In this document: positions 20,765-32,267 of the stretch, one piece after another | Layout of the letters: the number at the start of each line of letters is the position of its first letter | Position numbering within the stretch: position 1 is the first letter of the stretch | DNA from: Hyphomicrobiales bacterium | Lineage (GTDB): Bacteria; Pseudomonadota; Alphaproteobacteria; Rhizobiales; Rhizobiaceae | Length of the DNA: 64,000 nt | NCBI GenBank assembly: GCA_017305935.1 | Contig: JAFKJU010000028.1 | Coordinates: 1 to 64,000 of the forward strand | Direction of reading: 5' to 3' | Program-made: the position numbers and the translations under genes | Notes under the pieces: generated by a model | Databases searched by the model: none | The model's input: only the letters and a program-made list of their open reading frames with translations | What the model was told of the DNA's origin: nothing

Positions 20765-21154
20765 TCAGACTTCGTCGTCGTCACCGGTCACGCCGATGAT
20801 GCCGGAGACGTCGTCGTCGTCCTCGTCTTCGTCGGCTTCCAGGAAGGTGTCGTCATCGTCGTCGCCGATATCCACGTCGTCGTCGCCGATATCGGGGATG
20901 TCGTCGCCGCTGGCGCCGTCTTCGGCATCCTCAAGCGAAACCAGTTCGACTTCGGTGCTCTCGGTATCGACTTCCGCGACCTCGTCCTCCTCCTGTGCCT
21001 TCTCCATGACGGCGGCGGCCGAGCTTTCCTCGAAATAGGAGAGCGGCCAGGATTTGCCGGTATAGGGGGAGACGACCGGATCCCGGTTCAGGTCGTAGAA
21101 TTTCTTGCCGGTATCCGGATCGGTGCGCTTGGTTCCAAGTTCCGCTTTTGCCAC
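20765..21154 (-). CDS. TIGR02300 (FYDLN acidic domain) protein
   Basis: The 129-residue protein has the alphaproteobacterial FYDLN domain in its first ~45 residues (GTKRTDPDTGKKFYDLNRDP, then SPYTGKSWP). A highly acidic tail follows in which aspartate and glutamate dominate from residue ~55 onward. The family is nearly universal in Rhizobiales and its function is unknown; the acidic tail suggests protein or metal binding. It is divergent from aroA across a 287-bp gap. Confidence 0.92.
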   Translation of the reverse strand: MAKAELGTKRTDPDTGKKFYDLNRDPVVSPYTGKSWPLSYFEESSAAAVMEKAQEEDEVAEVDTESTEVELVSLEDAEDGASGDDIPDIGDDDVDIGDDDDDTFLEADEDEDDDDVSGIIGVTGDDDEV

Positions 21155-21375
21155 TGTGAAGCCTCGTTAAACAGCCGGAGCGATGCCGGCAGAGCCGTGA
21201 AAACCGGCCTTTTTCATGGGAGAACAAGGCCGGTCCCTTAATCTGTGCGCCGGTCCATGTCAAATAACATGTAAAAACCGCCGGTTTTCGCACGTCTCAC
21301 GCGCCGAATTTCTGGCGCTTGAGGCGTGACCGCGTGTCCGCTTTATGGTAACGACCCGCAAAACCGCCAGACTGA

Positions 21376-23465
<2,090 letters not shown>

Positions 23466-23624
23466 CCGGGTTTGCGTGATTTCACGCGCCCGATCGATTT
23501 TATGCAAGCCTGAAATTCCGTCCACGCGCCGGAAGCTCCTCAAAAGGGGCGGACTGGATTCAGGTCATGTCCAACACCAGCCACCGGCGCGCCCGTGTCC
23601 GAACCGGACACACCAGGAGATTCC

Positions 23625-25328
23625 ATGTCTGTTTCTAACCCCACCCGTGATGATTTCGCAGCCCTGCTCGAAGAATCCTTTGCCAAGAACGATCTGGCCG
23701 AAGGCTATGTAACGAAGGGCATCATCACGGCCATCGAGAAGGACGTCGCCATCGTCGACGTCGGCCTCAAGGTCGAAGGCCGCATCGCGCTGAAGGAATT
23801 CGGCGCCAAGGCCAAGGACGGCACGCTGAAGGTCGGCGACGAAGTCGAAGTCTATGTCGAGCGCATTGAAAACGCCCTCGGTGAAGCTGTTCTGTCGCGC
23901 GACAAGGCCCGCCGCGAAGAGAGCTGGACCCGCCTCGAAGTCAAGTTCGAAGCTGGCGAGCGCGTCGAAGGCGTCATCTTCAACCAGGTCAAGGGTGGCT
24001 TCACCGTCGATCTCGACGGCGCCGTCGCCTTCCTGCCGCGTTCGCAGGTCGACATCCGTCCGATCCGCGACGTGACCCCGCTGATGCACATTCCCCAGCC
24101 CTTCGAAATCCTCAAGATGGACAAGCGCCGCGGCAACATCGTGGTTTCGCGCCGCACGGTTCTGGAAGAGTCCCGCGCCGAGCAGCGTTCTGAAATCGTT
24201 CAGAACCTCGAAGAAGGCCAGGTCGTTGACGGCGTCGTCAAGAACATCACCGATTACGGTGCGTTCGTCGACCTCGGCGGCATCGACGGCCTGCTGCACG
24301 TCACCGACATGGCATGGCGCCGCGTCAACCATCCGTCGGAGATCCTGAACATCGGCCAGTCGGTCAAGGTTCAGATCATCCGCATCAACCAGGAAACCCA
24401 CCGCATCTCGCTCGGCATGAAGCAGCTCGAGTCGGATCCGTGGGATGGCATCCAGGCCAAGTATCCGGAAGGCAAGAAGATTTCGGGCACCGTCACGAAC
24501 ATCACCGACTACGGTGCGTTCGTCGAGCTGGAGCCGGGCATCGAAGGCCTGATCCACATCTCCGAAATGTCCTGGACCAAGAAGAACGTCCATCCCGGCA
24601 AGATCCTGTCCACCAGCCAGGAAGTCGATGTCGTCGTTCTCGAAGTCGATCCGACCAAGCGCCGCATCTCGCTCGGCCTCAAGCAGACGCTCGAGAACCC
24701 GTGGCAGGCCTTCGCGCACAGCCATCCGGCTGGCACGGAAGTCGAAGGCGAAGTCAAGAACAAGACCGAGTTCGGCCTGTTCATCGGCCTCGACGGCGAC
24801 GTGGACGGCATGGTTCACCTCTCCGACCTCGACTGGAACCGTCCGGGCGAACAGGTCATCGAGGAGTTCAACAAGGGTGATGTCGTCAAGGCCGTCGTTC
24901 TCGACGTCGACGTCGACAAGGAGCGTATCTCGCTCGGCATCAAGCAGCTCGGCAAGGATGCCGTCGGCGAAGCCGCCGCATCCGGCGAACTGCGCAAGAA
25001 CGCCGTCGTCTCGGCCGAAGTCATCGCCGTCAACGACGGTGGCATCGAGGTTCGTCTCGTCAACCACGAAGACATCACCTCGTTCATCCGCCGCGCAGAC
25101 CTGTCGCGCGACCGTGACGAACAGCGTCCGGAGCGTTTCTCGGTCGGCCAGACGGTCGATGCCCGCGTGACCAACTTCTCCAAGAAAGACCGCAAGATCA
25201 TGCTGTCGATCAAGGCGCTGGAAATCGCCGAAGAGAAGGAAGCCGTTGCCCAGTTCGGTTCGTCCGACTCGGGTGCTTCGCTCGGCGACATCCTCGGCGC
25301 GGCTCTGAAGAACCGCAACGCCGAATAA
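23625..25328 (+). CDS. rpsA: 30S ribosomal protein S1
   Basis: S1 binds mRNA leaders and unfolds them on the 30S subunit. The ATG at 23625, preceded by AGGAGA, gives 567 residues. Six S1 OB-fold repeats are visible (about residues 28-94, 112-178, 199-267, 284-354, 371-441 and 458-527). Repeats 3 and 4 both contain NITDYGAFV. The start MSVSNPTRDDFAALLEESF is the typical alphaproteobacterial N-terminus. It ends at a strong bidirectional terminator. Confidence 0.97.
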   Translation: MSVSNPTRDDFAALLEESFAKNDLAEGYVTKGIITAIEKDVAIVDVGLKVEGRIALKEFGAKAKDGTLKVGDEVEVYVERIENALGEAVLSRDKARREESWTRLEVKFEAGERVEGVIFNQVKGGFTVDLDGAVAFLPRSQVDIRPIRDVTPLMHIPQPFEILKMDKRRGNIVVSRRTVLEESRAEQRSEIVQNLEEGQVVDGVVKNITDYGAFVDLGGIDGLLHVTDMAWRRVNHPSEILNIGQSVKVQIIRINQETHRISLGMKQLESDPWDGIQAKYPEGKKISGTVTNITDYGAFVELEPGIEGLIHISEMSWTKKNVHPGKILSTSQEVDVVVLEVDPTKRRISLGLKQTLENPWQAFAHSHPAGTEVEGEVKNKTEFGLFIGLDGDVDGMVHLSDLDWNRPGEQVIEEFNKGDVVKAVVLDVDVDKERISLGIKQLGKDAVGEAAASGELRKNAVVSAEVIAVNDGGIEVRLVNHEDITSFIRRADLSRDRDEQRPERFSVGQTVDARVTNFSKKDRKIMLSIKALEIAEEKEAVAQFGSSDSGASLGDILGAALKNRNAE

Positions 25329-25381
25329 TCTTTCGACGGATCGCCGGGGCTTTCTTCGGCGATCCGCAAGATTTCAGATTA

Positions 25382-25415
25382 AAAACCCGCCGCGAGACAT
25401 CGCGGCGGGTTTTTT
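25382..25415. terminator. Bidirectional terminator after rpsA
   Basis: A 14-bp perfect stem (AAAACCCGCCGCGA and its complement) with loop GACA is flanked by T runs on both strands. It serves rpsA and the convergent minus-strand gene. Confidence 0.9.
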
Positions 25416-25435
25416 GTTGAACGGATTCTGGCCGC

Positions 25436-27253
25436 TCAGGCCCAGCCTGCCATGCGCTGGTAAAGCCCGTAGGCCCGTTCGCTCTGATCGCCGTCATCCT
25501 CGGCGGCAAATTCGGCGAAGGAGGGGCGGGGGCGCTCCTTGTCGTCCTCGTCGTCCCCGTCCTGATCGGCGGCGGCATCGTCGCCCTCGGATTCGTCCTC
25601 ATGAAAACGGCGTTCCTCGGCTTCCTTCTCGTCCTCATAGGAGAGGACGTCGGCCAGCGGCGAGAAGGGAGCGATGGCGAACAACGGGGTTTCGCGCCCG
25701 GTCGGCTGCAACTGCGCCAGCACCTGGCGCTCGACCGCGACCGGCACGACCTTGGCGGCGGCCGATTCGGCGGGCGGTTTTTCCGGCGCGGGCGGCAGGC
25801 GCGCAGGTGCGGCGTCTTCGGCGGCCTCGCCGCTCAGGCCGGCGGCGCTGCGCGGATCGTAGATCGGATCGGCATCGTCCAGCATCGGCTCCGGCAGGTC
25901 GATCGCCGGCTCCGCGTCGACGGCTTGCGCCGTCGCCATCTCCTCGGTTTCCGTGCCGGCGGCGATCATCGCCTGCGCTTCCTCGCCGTCCTCGGCGATG
26001 ATGTCGTAGGCCGTCGTCAGATCGCGGGCATCGAAATCCGCCTCGGTCCAGCCCTTCAGGGCGAGCAGCGTCGGTTGGTAGTCCTCGTGTTCATGGCCGG
26101 CTGGCCGCGCGAGCAGGGCCGTGGCGCGCGGCGAAAGGATGGCGGCATCGCGTCCGCGTTCGCCCGCCTCCGGCGCATCCGCGACATCGTCATGCGTCGC
26201 CATGGCCTCGGCCGGGCGGGGCGGCAGCGCCTCGCGCATCCCGGCGCGAGGCAGGGGGCGTGATTCGGCGGCCGGCGGCGCTTCGGCCGGCGTTTGCAAC
26301 TGGAAGCGGGGGTCGAGGTCGAATTCGACGGGTTCCTCGACCAGGGCTTCGATACCGCCGGCAATCTCGGCGGCCACGCGCTCTTCGGCGGTGGCGAGAA
26401 GCGCGGCGGTCGCCTTGGCCTCGATGGTCGAATCGCCGCTTTCGCCGCCTTCGAAGGCGCGGCGCAGCAGTGCCTGCAGGCTGCGGGCGTCGATGCCGTT
26501 GTCGGGTTCGAGCGCGGAAAATTCCGGTGCCGAAACGACGTTCTCCGGTGTCTCGGCGCCGCTGGAAGGCGCCTGGGCCTCAGTGATCTCGGCGCCGTCG
26601 GCCGTCATCGGCGCTGCCGCCGCGGCGGTTTGCGGCGTTGTCAGGACCTCTTGCGACTTGCCGGCGGCCTGGGCGGCCGGTGTTCCGGCGGTTTCGCCAT
26701 GAGAAGGTGCTGCGGCAGGGATGTGTTCGGCGGATCCGGCGTCCGGGCCGCCATTCTGGCGGTAGGAGGTAACCACCGAGCGGGCGACGGGATCGCGGTC
26801 CTTGTAGCGGGCCGTTTCCAGATAGGCGACGATGCGCGCCGCCTGCGGCCCGGTCGGGTTGCCGAAAGCCTCGAACAGAAAGCGCAGCTTCAGCCCCTGC
26901 ACGATGAGATTGAGCTGGCGCTCGACATCGGTGCGCTGGCGCGGCGTCATTTTCGCCAGAGCCTCGGCCAGGCGGACGACGTAGTCGCCATTGCCCTCGT
27001 TTTCCCGGCGCGGCAGATCGATGGCGCGCCCGACGGCATCGGCGAGCATGGCGAGATGATCGGCGATGCGCTCGCGCCCGGCGAGCAGCAGCACGTTGAG
27101 CTTGCCGGCGGAGCTGGAATTGGAATCCCCCTTCCAGTCGGCGAAATGCACCTTGTAGGCGGCTTCCGCCACCGAAGGGCCGGAGCCGTTCAGTGGCGAT
27201 TGATTCTGGTATGACGACGTCGATCCCGACGACGAGCGAAGCGGAGGCAGCAT
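25436..27253 (-). CDS. Large uncharacterised protein with Ala/Glu/Pro-rich middle
   Basis: The product has 605 residues from the ATG at 27253 (AAAGGGG upstream); the longer upstream frame lacks a ribosome-binding site. Residues ~15-185 look folded and contain LADAVGRAIDLPRRENEG followed by GDYVVRLAEALAKM. The rest is low-complexity, acidic and proline/alanine-rich, so probably disordered, and ends in AYGLYQRMAGWA. A similar GD[YF]xxRLA block and a terminal GLY motif occur in the 424-residue protein at 29453-30727. No signal peptide. I do not recognise a described family. Confidence 0.7.
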   Translation of the reverse strand: MLPPLRSSSGSTSSYQNQSPLNGSGPSVAEAAYKVHFADWKGDSNSSSAGKLNVLLLAGRERIADHLAMLADAVGRAIDLPRRENEGNGDYVVRLAEALAKMTPRQRTDVERQLNLIVQGLKLRFLFEAFGNPTGPQAARIVAYLETARYKDRDPVARSVVTSYRQNGGPDAGSAEHIPAAAPSHGETAGTPAAQAAGKSQEVLTTPQTAAAAAPMTADGAEITEAQAPSSGAETPENVVSAPEFSALEPDNGIDARSLQALLRRAFEGGESGDSTIEAKATAALLATAEERVAAEIAGGIEALVEEPVEFDLDPRFQLQTPAEAPPAAESRPLPRAGMREALPPRPAEAMATHDDVADAPEAGERGRDAAILSPRATALLARPAGHEHEDYQPTLLALKGWTEADFDARDLTTAYDIIAEDGEEAQAMIAAGTETEEMATAQAVDAEPAIDLPEPMLDDADPIYDPRSAAGLSGEAAEDAAPARLPPAPEKPPAESAAAKVVPVAVERQVLAQLQPTGRETPLFAIAPFSPLADVLSYEDEKEAEERRFHEDESEGDDAAADQDGDDEDDKERPRPSFAEFAAEDDGDQSERAYGLYQRMAGWA

Positions 27254-27548
27254 CAGCGAACCCCTTTGATGTCTGGCGGATGGCGGTTGAAACAGGTCCA
27301 ACAGAGGGCCGCTCATGCGGCCCGTCGCATTCCGTCGCAGGGACCGCGCCATTTTCGGCCCTCGGTCCCATCCTGCGCATGCCGATTGCGGCATGCCTGA
27401 GCTTGCGTGGCGCCTCATGGCACCGATGAATGCTTCAATTAACGATTAATTTAACATTCGTTGGTTAATAAAATACTAACCGTCGGGGGGAGGTCGGGCG
27501 GTTGCCCGGTGCGCAAAGCCTCCCGATTGAAAACCGGGATATCGTCCA

Positions 27549-28940
27549 ATGCCTCACAGCAATCCGATCCTCAACGTCGACAGCTACAAGCTCAGCCATT
27601 TTCTGCAATATCCGCCGGGGGTGCGGTCGATCTCGGCCTATGTCGAGGCGCGTGGCATGTCGCAGCGCCCGGAAGTGGTGTTCTTCGGCCTGCAGATGTT
27701 TCTGAAGGATTACCTCGCCCGCGCGGTGACCAAGGCGGATATCATGGAGGCGGCCGAAGTCTCCGCCTTGCATGGCGTGCCGTTCAACCGGCAGGGCTGG
27801 CTCGATATCGTCGATCGCCATGGCGGTTTTCTGCCGCTGCGCATCGAGGCGTTGCCGGAGGGGCAGGTGGTGCGTCGCGGCGTGCCATTGATCCAGGTGG
27901 TCAACACCGATCCGGATTTCGCCTGGCTGACGACCTATGTGGAAACCGCGCTGCTGCGCGCCGTGTGGTATCCGGCGACGGTGGCGAGCCATGCGCGGCG
28001 GCTCAGCGACATGCTGCTGCAGGCGCTGGAAAAGACCTGCGATGCGCCCGCAGAGGTGTTGCCGACGCGGCTGCATGATTTTGGCGCCCGCGCGGCGACG
28101 TCCGCCGAGCAGGCCGGGCTCGGCGGCGCTGCGCATCTTCTCTATTTCTCACTGACCGACACGCTCTCCGGCATCCTGCACGCCCGCCGCTTCTACGGCG
28201 CGCCGATGGCCGGCACCTCCTATCCCGGCGCCGAGCATTCCACCGTCACCGCCTGGGGGCCGCAGCGCGAGACCCAGGCCTATGAGCACATGCTCGACGC
28301 CTTCGGCGACGAGACCTTTTCGGTGGTCTCCGACAGCTATGATATCGCCAACGCGGTCAGCGAAATCTGGGGCAAGGCGCTGAAGGACCGGGTGCAGGGC
28401 TTGTCCGGCCGGCTCATCGTCCGCCCCGACAGCGGCGATCCCGTGGATACGCCGATGCAGGCCGTCAACCAGCTTGCCTATGCCTTCGGCACACGGTTGA
28501 ACGGCAAGGGCTACAAGGTGATCGATGCGCCGGTCGAGGTGTTGCAAGGCGACGGCGCCTCGGGCCAGGACATCGCGATGATCCTCGGCCGCCTCGAAGG
28601 CATGGGCTTTTCCGCCGAGAATATCCGCTTCGGCATGGGCTCTGGCCTCCTTCAGAAGGTGACGCGCGACAGCTATTCGTTCACCATGAAGGCCAATGCC
28701 TGCGAGGATGCGGACGGCGTCTGGCACGGCATCGCCAAGCGCCCGGCGACCATGCGCGAGAAGGCCTCCCGCAACGGCCGCGTCGCCGTGGTCGAGCAGT
28801 TCGGCGAACTCGTCGGCGTCAGCCTGGAGGAAGTGGGCGGCCGCCACAACCATCTCGCTCCCGTCTGGGAAAACGGCAAGCTGCTGCGCGACTGGAGTTT
28901 CGACGAGGTGAAAGCCCGCGCGCAAGGGGCGGGCCTGTAA
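27549..28940 (+). CDS. nadV: Nicotinamide phosphoribosyltransferase (NAMPT/NadV)
   Basis: NadV joins nicotinamide to PRPP, giving NMN, the first step of the two-step NAD salvage route. The 463-residue protein has NAMPT-specific features rather than those of nicotinate enzyme PncB: the opening DSYKLSHFLQYP, AEHSTVTAWG with the catalytic histidine H230, and VRPDSGDP (R292, D294) for PRPP binding, followed by QGDG and FGMGSGLLQ. It is monocistronic, with a hairpin after the stop. Its usual partner (NMN adenylyltransferase) is not beside it. Confidence 0.92.
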   Translation: MPHSNPILNVDSYKLSHFLQYPPGVRSISAYVEARGMSQRPEVVFFGLQMFLKDYLARAVTKADIMEAAEVSALHGVPFNRQGWLDIVDRHGGFLPLRIEALPEGQVVRRGVPLIQVVNTDPDFAWLTTYVETALLRAVWYPATVASHARRLSDMLLQALEKTCDAPAEVLPTRLHDFGARAATSAEQAGLGGAAHLLYFSLTDTLSGILHARRFYGAPMAGTSYPGAEHSTVTAWGPQRETQAYEHMLDAFGDETFSVVSDSYDIANAVSEIWGKALKDRVQGLSGRLIVRPDSGDPVDTPMQAVNQLAYAFGTRLNGKGYKVIDAPVEVLQGDGASGQDIAMILGRLEGMGFSAENIRFGMGSGLLQKVTRDSYSFTMKANACEDADGVWHGIAKRPATMREKASRNGRVAVVEQFGELVGVSLEEVGGRHNHLAPVWENGKLLRDWSFDEVKARAQGAGL

Positions 28941-28947
28941 AAAGGCA

Positions 28948-28980
28948 GGCGCTGCCTCGCCTTGGCGTGGAAGCAGCGCC
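28948..28980 (+). terminator. Hairpin after nadV
   Basis: An 8-bp stem (GGCGCTGC / GCAGCGCC) encloses an 18-nt loop and is followed by CTTTG, just after the nadV stop. It is a weak terminator at best. Confidence 0.45.
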
Positions 28981-29000
28981 CTTTGATGAAACCCCGCCGC

Positions 29001-29318
29001 TTACGGCGACAGGTTGCGAAACAGGCGATAAAGGCCGGTTTCGTCGGAATTGACGGCGGTCACATAGCCGGTTTCGGCAGTGTGATCGTCCATGTTCTCG
29101 CGCTGGAAGGCGTCGAGCCAATTGCCTTTCACGCTCTTGGCGGGCTGGCGGTTGCCGCCGGCGGCCATGGCCTGAAGTTCCATGCCGAACCCGTCGTCTT
29201 CGGCGGAAAAGGCGTCATCGAAATCATCCGGCAAGCTGCCGGCATCCGCATTCAGGAAATCCAGTGCCGAGGCCGGAAGACCGGATTCGACGCCGTCCTG
29301 CGGGAATACATTTCCCAT
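29001..29318 (-). CDS. Small uncharacterised protein with C-terminal GLYRL motif
   Basis: The product has 105 residues from the ATG at 29318, with a good ribosome-binding site (TAGGAG) that rules out the longer upstream frame. It is acidic in the middle (DDFDDAFSAEDDG) and ends VNSDETGLYRLFRNLSP. The VN.D..GLYRL ending is shared with the next minus-strand protein (VNVDDIGLYRLIGKD). No signal peptide, helix or named domain is apparent. The shared tail suggests a common partner or targeting signal (inference). Confidence 0.6.
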   Translation of the reverse strand: MGNVFPQDGVESGLPASALDFLNADAGSLPDDFDDAFSAEDDGFGMELQAMAAGGNRQPAKSVKGNWLDAFQRENMDDHTAETGYVTAVNSDETGLYRLFRNLSP

Positions 29319-29452
29319 TCCAACTCCTACCCAGATACGCTTTACGCTACGCGGGACCGGAAGAGCGAGGCGATGCGGAATGCCTTTCGTCCGGGCCGGC
29401 GCCATTTCATGCCAGATTGGTTAACGGATCCATAAGTCCGCCCCCCGGAAAA

Positions 29453-30727
29453 TCATGCCGATTTCTTGTCCTTGCCGATCAGGCGATAGAGACCGATGTC
29501 GTCGACATTCACCTGCAGAATGTCGTTTCTGGCCTGCTGCTGCGCCTCGGCTGCGGCTTCCGGCGAATGGTTTTCGACGAGATAGATCTGTTCTTCGCGG
29601 CTCATCACAGTCGGGTCGCCGTCATCCACCGGACTTTCCGACTTGGTGGCGGTGGCGGATTTTGCAACCGCGGCGGTCTGCGAGGCCTCGGCGCTGGCCG
29701 CCAGAACCTGGATGACCTCGGTCGCCTCGATACCGCCGCTGCCGGGCGCGCCCTCGCCGTTTTTGGCGGGATCGCCGTCACCGCGGATCTGCTCGCCGAT
29801 GGCGTCCTGGCGTTTCTTGACGTCCTCGACCTTCTCCTGGCTCTCGCGAACCTGAATGTCCTTTTCGCGCTCGGCGCGGGTCTCGGCATCCTCGACCCGG
29901 GTCGGATCGTCCCGGCTACGCTCGGACTTCAGCTCGGACGACGTCTTCGGGTCGGCAATATCCTCGAGCCGCTGGATGACCTTGGCGACGTCCTTGGTCA
30001 GCGTCCGCTCGTCGCTGGCCTGCGCGTCGAGCGCGGCCTGGACCTTGCGCGCCGTGTCGCCCCAGGGGCGGCGGATCGCCTCGATCAGTTCCTCGGCGGT
30101 GAGGCCGAGCTTGCGCAGGCCGGATTTCTCCTCGACCTCCTCGACCGTCTTCGGCAGCTTTCCGCGCGCATCCGTCAGCGCCTTTTCCATTTGGCCGGAA
30201 AAATCCCCGGATTCAGGATCGACGCCGCCATCGAGCCCGATGCGGGCGGCCAGCCGCGCCTTCGGATCATCCTTGTCCGAGGTCTCGCCCTTCATGATCG
30301 ACTTCACCGAATCGGCGCTGGCGCCGAAGGTCTTCAGCGTCACGGGGATGGCCTGGCCGTCGGCATATTCGCGCGACACCAGCCGGGTGAAGGCGACGGC
30401 GGTCGCCAGCCGGTCGGCGAAATCGCCGGCCGATTCGTCGCTTCCTTGGGCGAGACCGAGCGCATCGGCAAAATTGGAAATCAGCGTCGCCATCGGATTT
30501 TCGTCGCGCTTGAGGGCGCCGAAGAAATGGGCGTTGATCTTGGCATTGGCGGCAGCGGCCGATTCGTCGGGGCGGATCTGCGCCTTGAGCGCTTCCTGCT
30601 GCTTGTCCTCGCGTTTGCCCTCGGCCTTCTTGCGCTCCTCCTGCTGTCGCTCCTCGATATCGCGCACGAAGCCGCGCATGAAGTCTGTCAGGTAGGTGCT
30701 GGCGGCTTGCTCCGTCGGCAAGAGCAT
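29453..30727 (-). CDS. Coiled-coil uncharacterised protein with C-terminal GLYRL motif
   Basis: The 424-residue protein starts MLLPTEQAASTYLTDFMRGF. It has a charged coiled-coil stretch at ~25-50 and a folded-looking region ~60-150 that contains DESAGDFADRLATAVAF. The latter resembles a block in the 605-residue protein at 25436-27253. Long Glu/Lys/Arg-rich helical segments cover ~170-320. The tail ends DDIGLYRLIGKDKKSA. It is separated from the 105-residue gene by 134 bp on the same strand. No known family was recognised. Confidence 0.7.
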   Translation of the reverse strand: MLLPTEQAASTYLTDFMRGFVRDIEERQQEERKKAEGKREDKQQEALKAQIRPDESAAAANAKINAHFFGALKRDENPMATLISNFADALGLAQGSDESAGDFADRLATAVAFTRLVSREYADGQAIPVTLKTFGASADSVKSIMKGETSDKDDPKARLAARIGLDGGVDPESGDFSGQMEKALTDARGKLPKTVEEVEEKSGLRKLGLTAEELIEAIRRPWGDTARKVQAALDAQASDERTLTKDVAKVIQRLEDIADPKTSSELKSERSRDDPTRVEDAETRAEREKDIQVRESQEKVEDVKKRQDAIGEQIRGDGDPAKNGEGAPGSGGIEATEVIQVLAASAEASQTAAVAKSATATKSESPVDDGDPTVMSREEQIYLVENHSPEAAAEAQQQARNDILQVNVDDIGLYRLIGKDKKSA

Positions 30728-30819
30728 GGGCGGACTCCCGGAAAAACGTTGCGATTTCCCGGAAATTTATGGCGAAACTGGTAAATTTGGCCTTAAGGTT
30801 GTGCCAGGGAAAGGCCGGA

Positions 30820-31446
30820 CTAGCTGTGCGCGAAAATGTCGGTCTCGTCCCAGCCGAGCAGGTCGAGCTTGGCGCGGGTCGGCAGGAATTCGAAACAGCT
30901 TTCGGCAAGCTCCATGCGCCCGTCGCGTTTCAGCCGATCGATCAGCCGGTCGCGCAGCGCATGCAGGTAGAGCACGTCGGAGGCCGCGTAGTCGAGCTGG
31001 GCCTGCGACAGGGTCTCAGTCGCCCAATCCGAGGATTGCTGCGCCTTGGAGATGTCGACTTCCAGCATTTCCTTGAGATTGTCCTTGAGGCCATGCCGAT
31101 CGGTATAGGTGCGCACCAGCCGCGAGGCGATCTTGGTGCAGAACACCGGCGTCGTCGTCACCCCGAAGGTGTGGAACAGCACGGCGATGTCGAAGCGGCC
31201 GTAATGGAAGATCTTCTGCTTGCTGGGATCGGCGATGAGGGCGGTGAGATTGGGCGCCTGCGTCTGGCCGGCGGCGATCCGGATGATGTCGGCCGAGCCG
31301 TCGCCGGAGGAAAGCTGCACCAGGCAGAGCCGGTCGCGGCGCGGCACCAGTCCCAGCGTTTCCGTATCGATGGCGACGGCTCCGGTATAGCGGGCGGCAT
31401 CGGCATCGGCGATATCGCCGACATGGATACGGATGGTAGCGGCCAT
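30820..31446 (-). CDS. RNase D-like 3'-5' exonuclease
   Basis: The 208-residue DEDD-family exonuclease corresponds to the catalytic domain of RNase D without the C-terminal HRDC domains. Visible acidic motifs are VAIDTETLGL (D27, E29), HYGRFDIAVL and the final LDYAASDVLYL with tyrosine (DEDDy type). Such short RNase D proteins are standard in rhizobia and probably trim tRNA or other structured RNA 3' ends. It is monocistronic, 71 bp after the GntR regulator gene on the same strand. Confidence 0.88.
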   Translation of the reverse strand: MAATIRIHVGDIADADAARYTGAVAIDTETLGLVPRRDRLCLVQLSSGDGSADIIRIAAGQTQAPNLTALIADPSKQKIFHYGRFDIAVLFHTFGVTTTPVFCTKIASRLVRTYTDRHGLKDNLKEMLEVDISKAQQSSDWATETLSQAQLDYAASDVLYLHALRDRLIDRLKRDGRMELAESCFEFLPTRAKLDLLGWDETDIFAHS

Positions 31447-31517
31447 GGTCTTCTCCGGGGCAGGCGTTCGAACTGTCTATAGAGCCTTTTCACCCCGAAG
31501 GAAACGCGAAGCGCCGT

Positions 31518-32234
31518 TCAGGCGTCGTCGCCGCGCGGCAGCGTATAGAGGGCGCGCGAGCGTTCCAGATGCTTGAGCATCGCCTGCTCGGCGCCGTCTG
31601 CGTCGCCGGCGGCAAGACGGTCGACGATCTCCTCATGTTCGGCCAGCGTAAACCGCTCCTTTCCGGTCCAGATCAGCATGTCGGTATGGTATTCCTGCAG
31701 CCAGGCGAGCATGGATTCGCTGACCGCCGCGAAGATCGGATTGCCGGAAATCTCGGCGATGCGGGTATGAAACGCCATGTCGGCGGCGATGAAGGCTTCG
31801 GCATTGCCGAGCGAGGCGCGCTGGCGGTCGAGGATGGCATGCAGGGCGGCGATATCCTCAGGCGATGCTTTTTGCGCCGCCTCGCGGGCCATGCCGCGCT
31901 CGAAGAAGATGCGCGCGCTTTTCAGATGCTCCAGCGTATCGGCCGATTTGGCGAGCATGATCTTTGCGGTCAGGTCCATCTGCCGGAACAGGGATTTGGC
32001 GGTCAGCTCCAGAACCTTGGCGCGCTCGCCATGCGAGATCGCCACCAGCCCCATGCGCTCCAGCGACTGCATCGCTTCGCGGATGGCGGGCCGGCCGACC
32101 TTGAAGCGGTCCATCAGCTCGCGCTCGGAAGGCATGTCGTCGCCGGGCGTCAGCTCACCCGAGGAGATCATGCGTTCGAGGCGGTCGAACACCTCGTCGG
32201 AGAGTTTGCGGCGGGTGATGGGTTCGGATCGCAT
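31518..32234 (-). CDS. GntR-family (FCD/FadR type) regulator of the apiose locus
   Basis: The 238-residue protein has an N-terminal winged helix (residues ~10-75, with PGDDMPSERELMDRFKVGRPAIREAMQSLERMGL). An all-helical FCD ligand-binding domain follows, with the metal/ligand histidine positions MAFHTRI and AEHEEIV plus LKHLERS. It is divergent from the oiaX-led operon, so it is the likely local regulator, with a sugar-acid intermediate as effector (inference). A weak resemblance to the operator (CTGGTCTTAT) lies just upstream at 32254-32263. Confidence 0.88.
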   Translation of the reverse strand: MRSEPITRRKLSDEVFDRLERMISSGELTPGDDMPSERELMDRFKVGRPAIREAMQSLERMGLVAISHGERAKVLELTAKSLFRQMDLTAKIMLAKSADTLEHLKSARIFFERGMAREAAQKASPEDIAALHAILDRQRASLGNAEAFIAADMAFHTRIAEISGNPIFAAVSESMLAWLQEYHTDMLIWTGKERFTLAEHEEIVDRLAAGDADGAEQAMLKHLERSRALYTLPRGDDA

Positions 32235-32267
32235 GGGCAGAATTCCGGTGGGGCTGGTCTTATCGAA

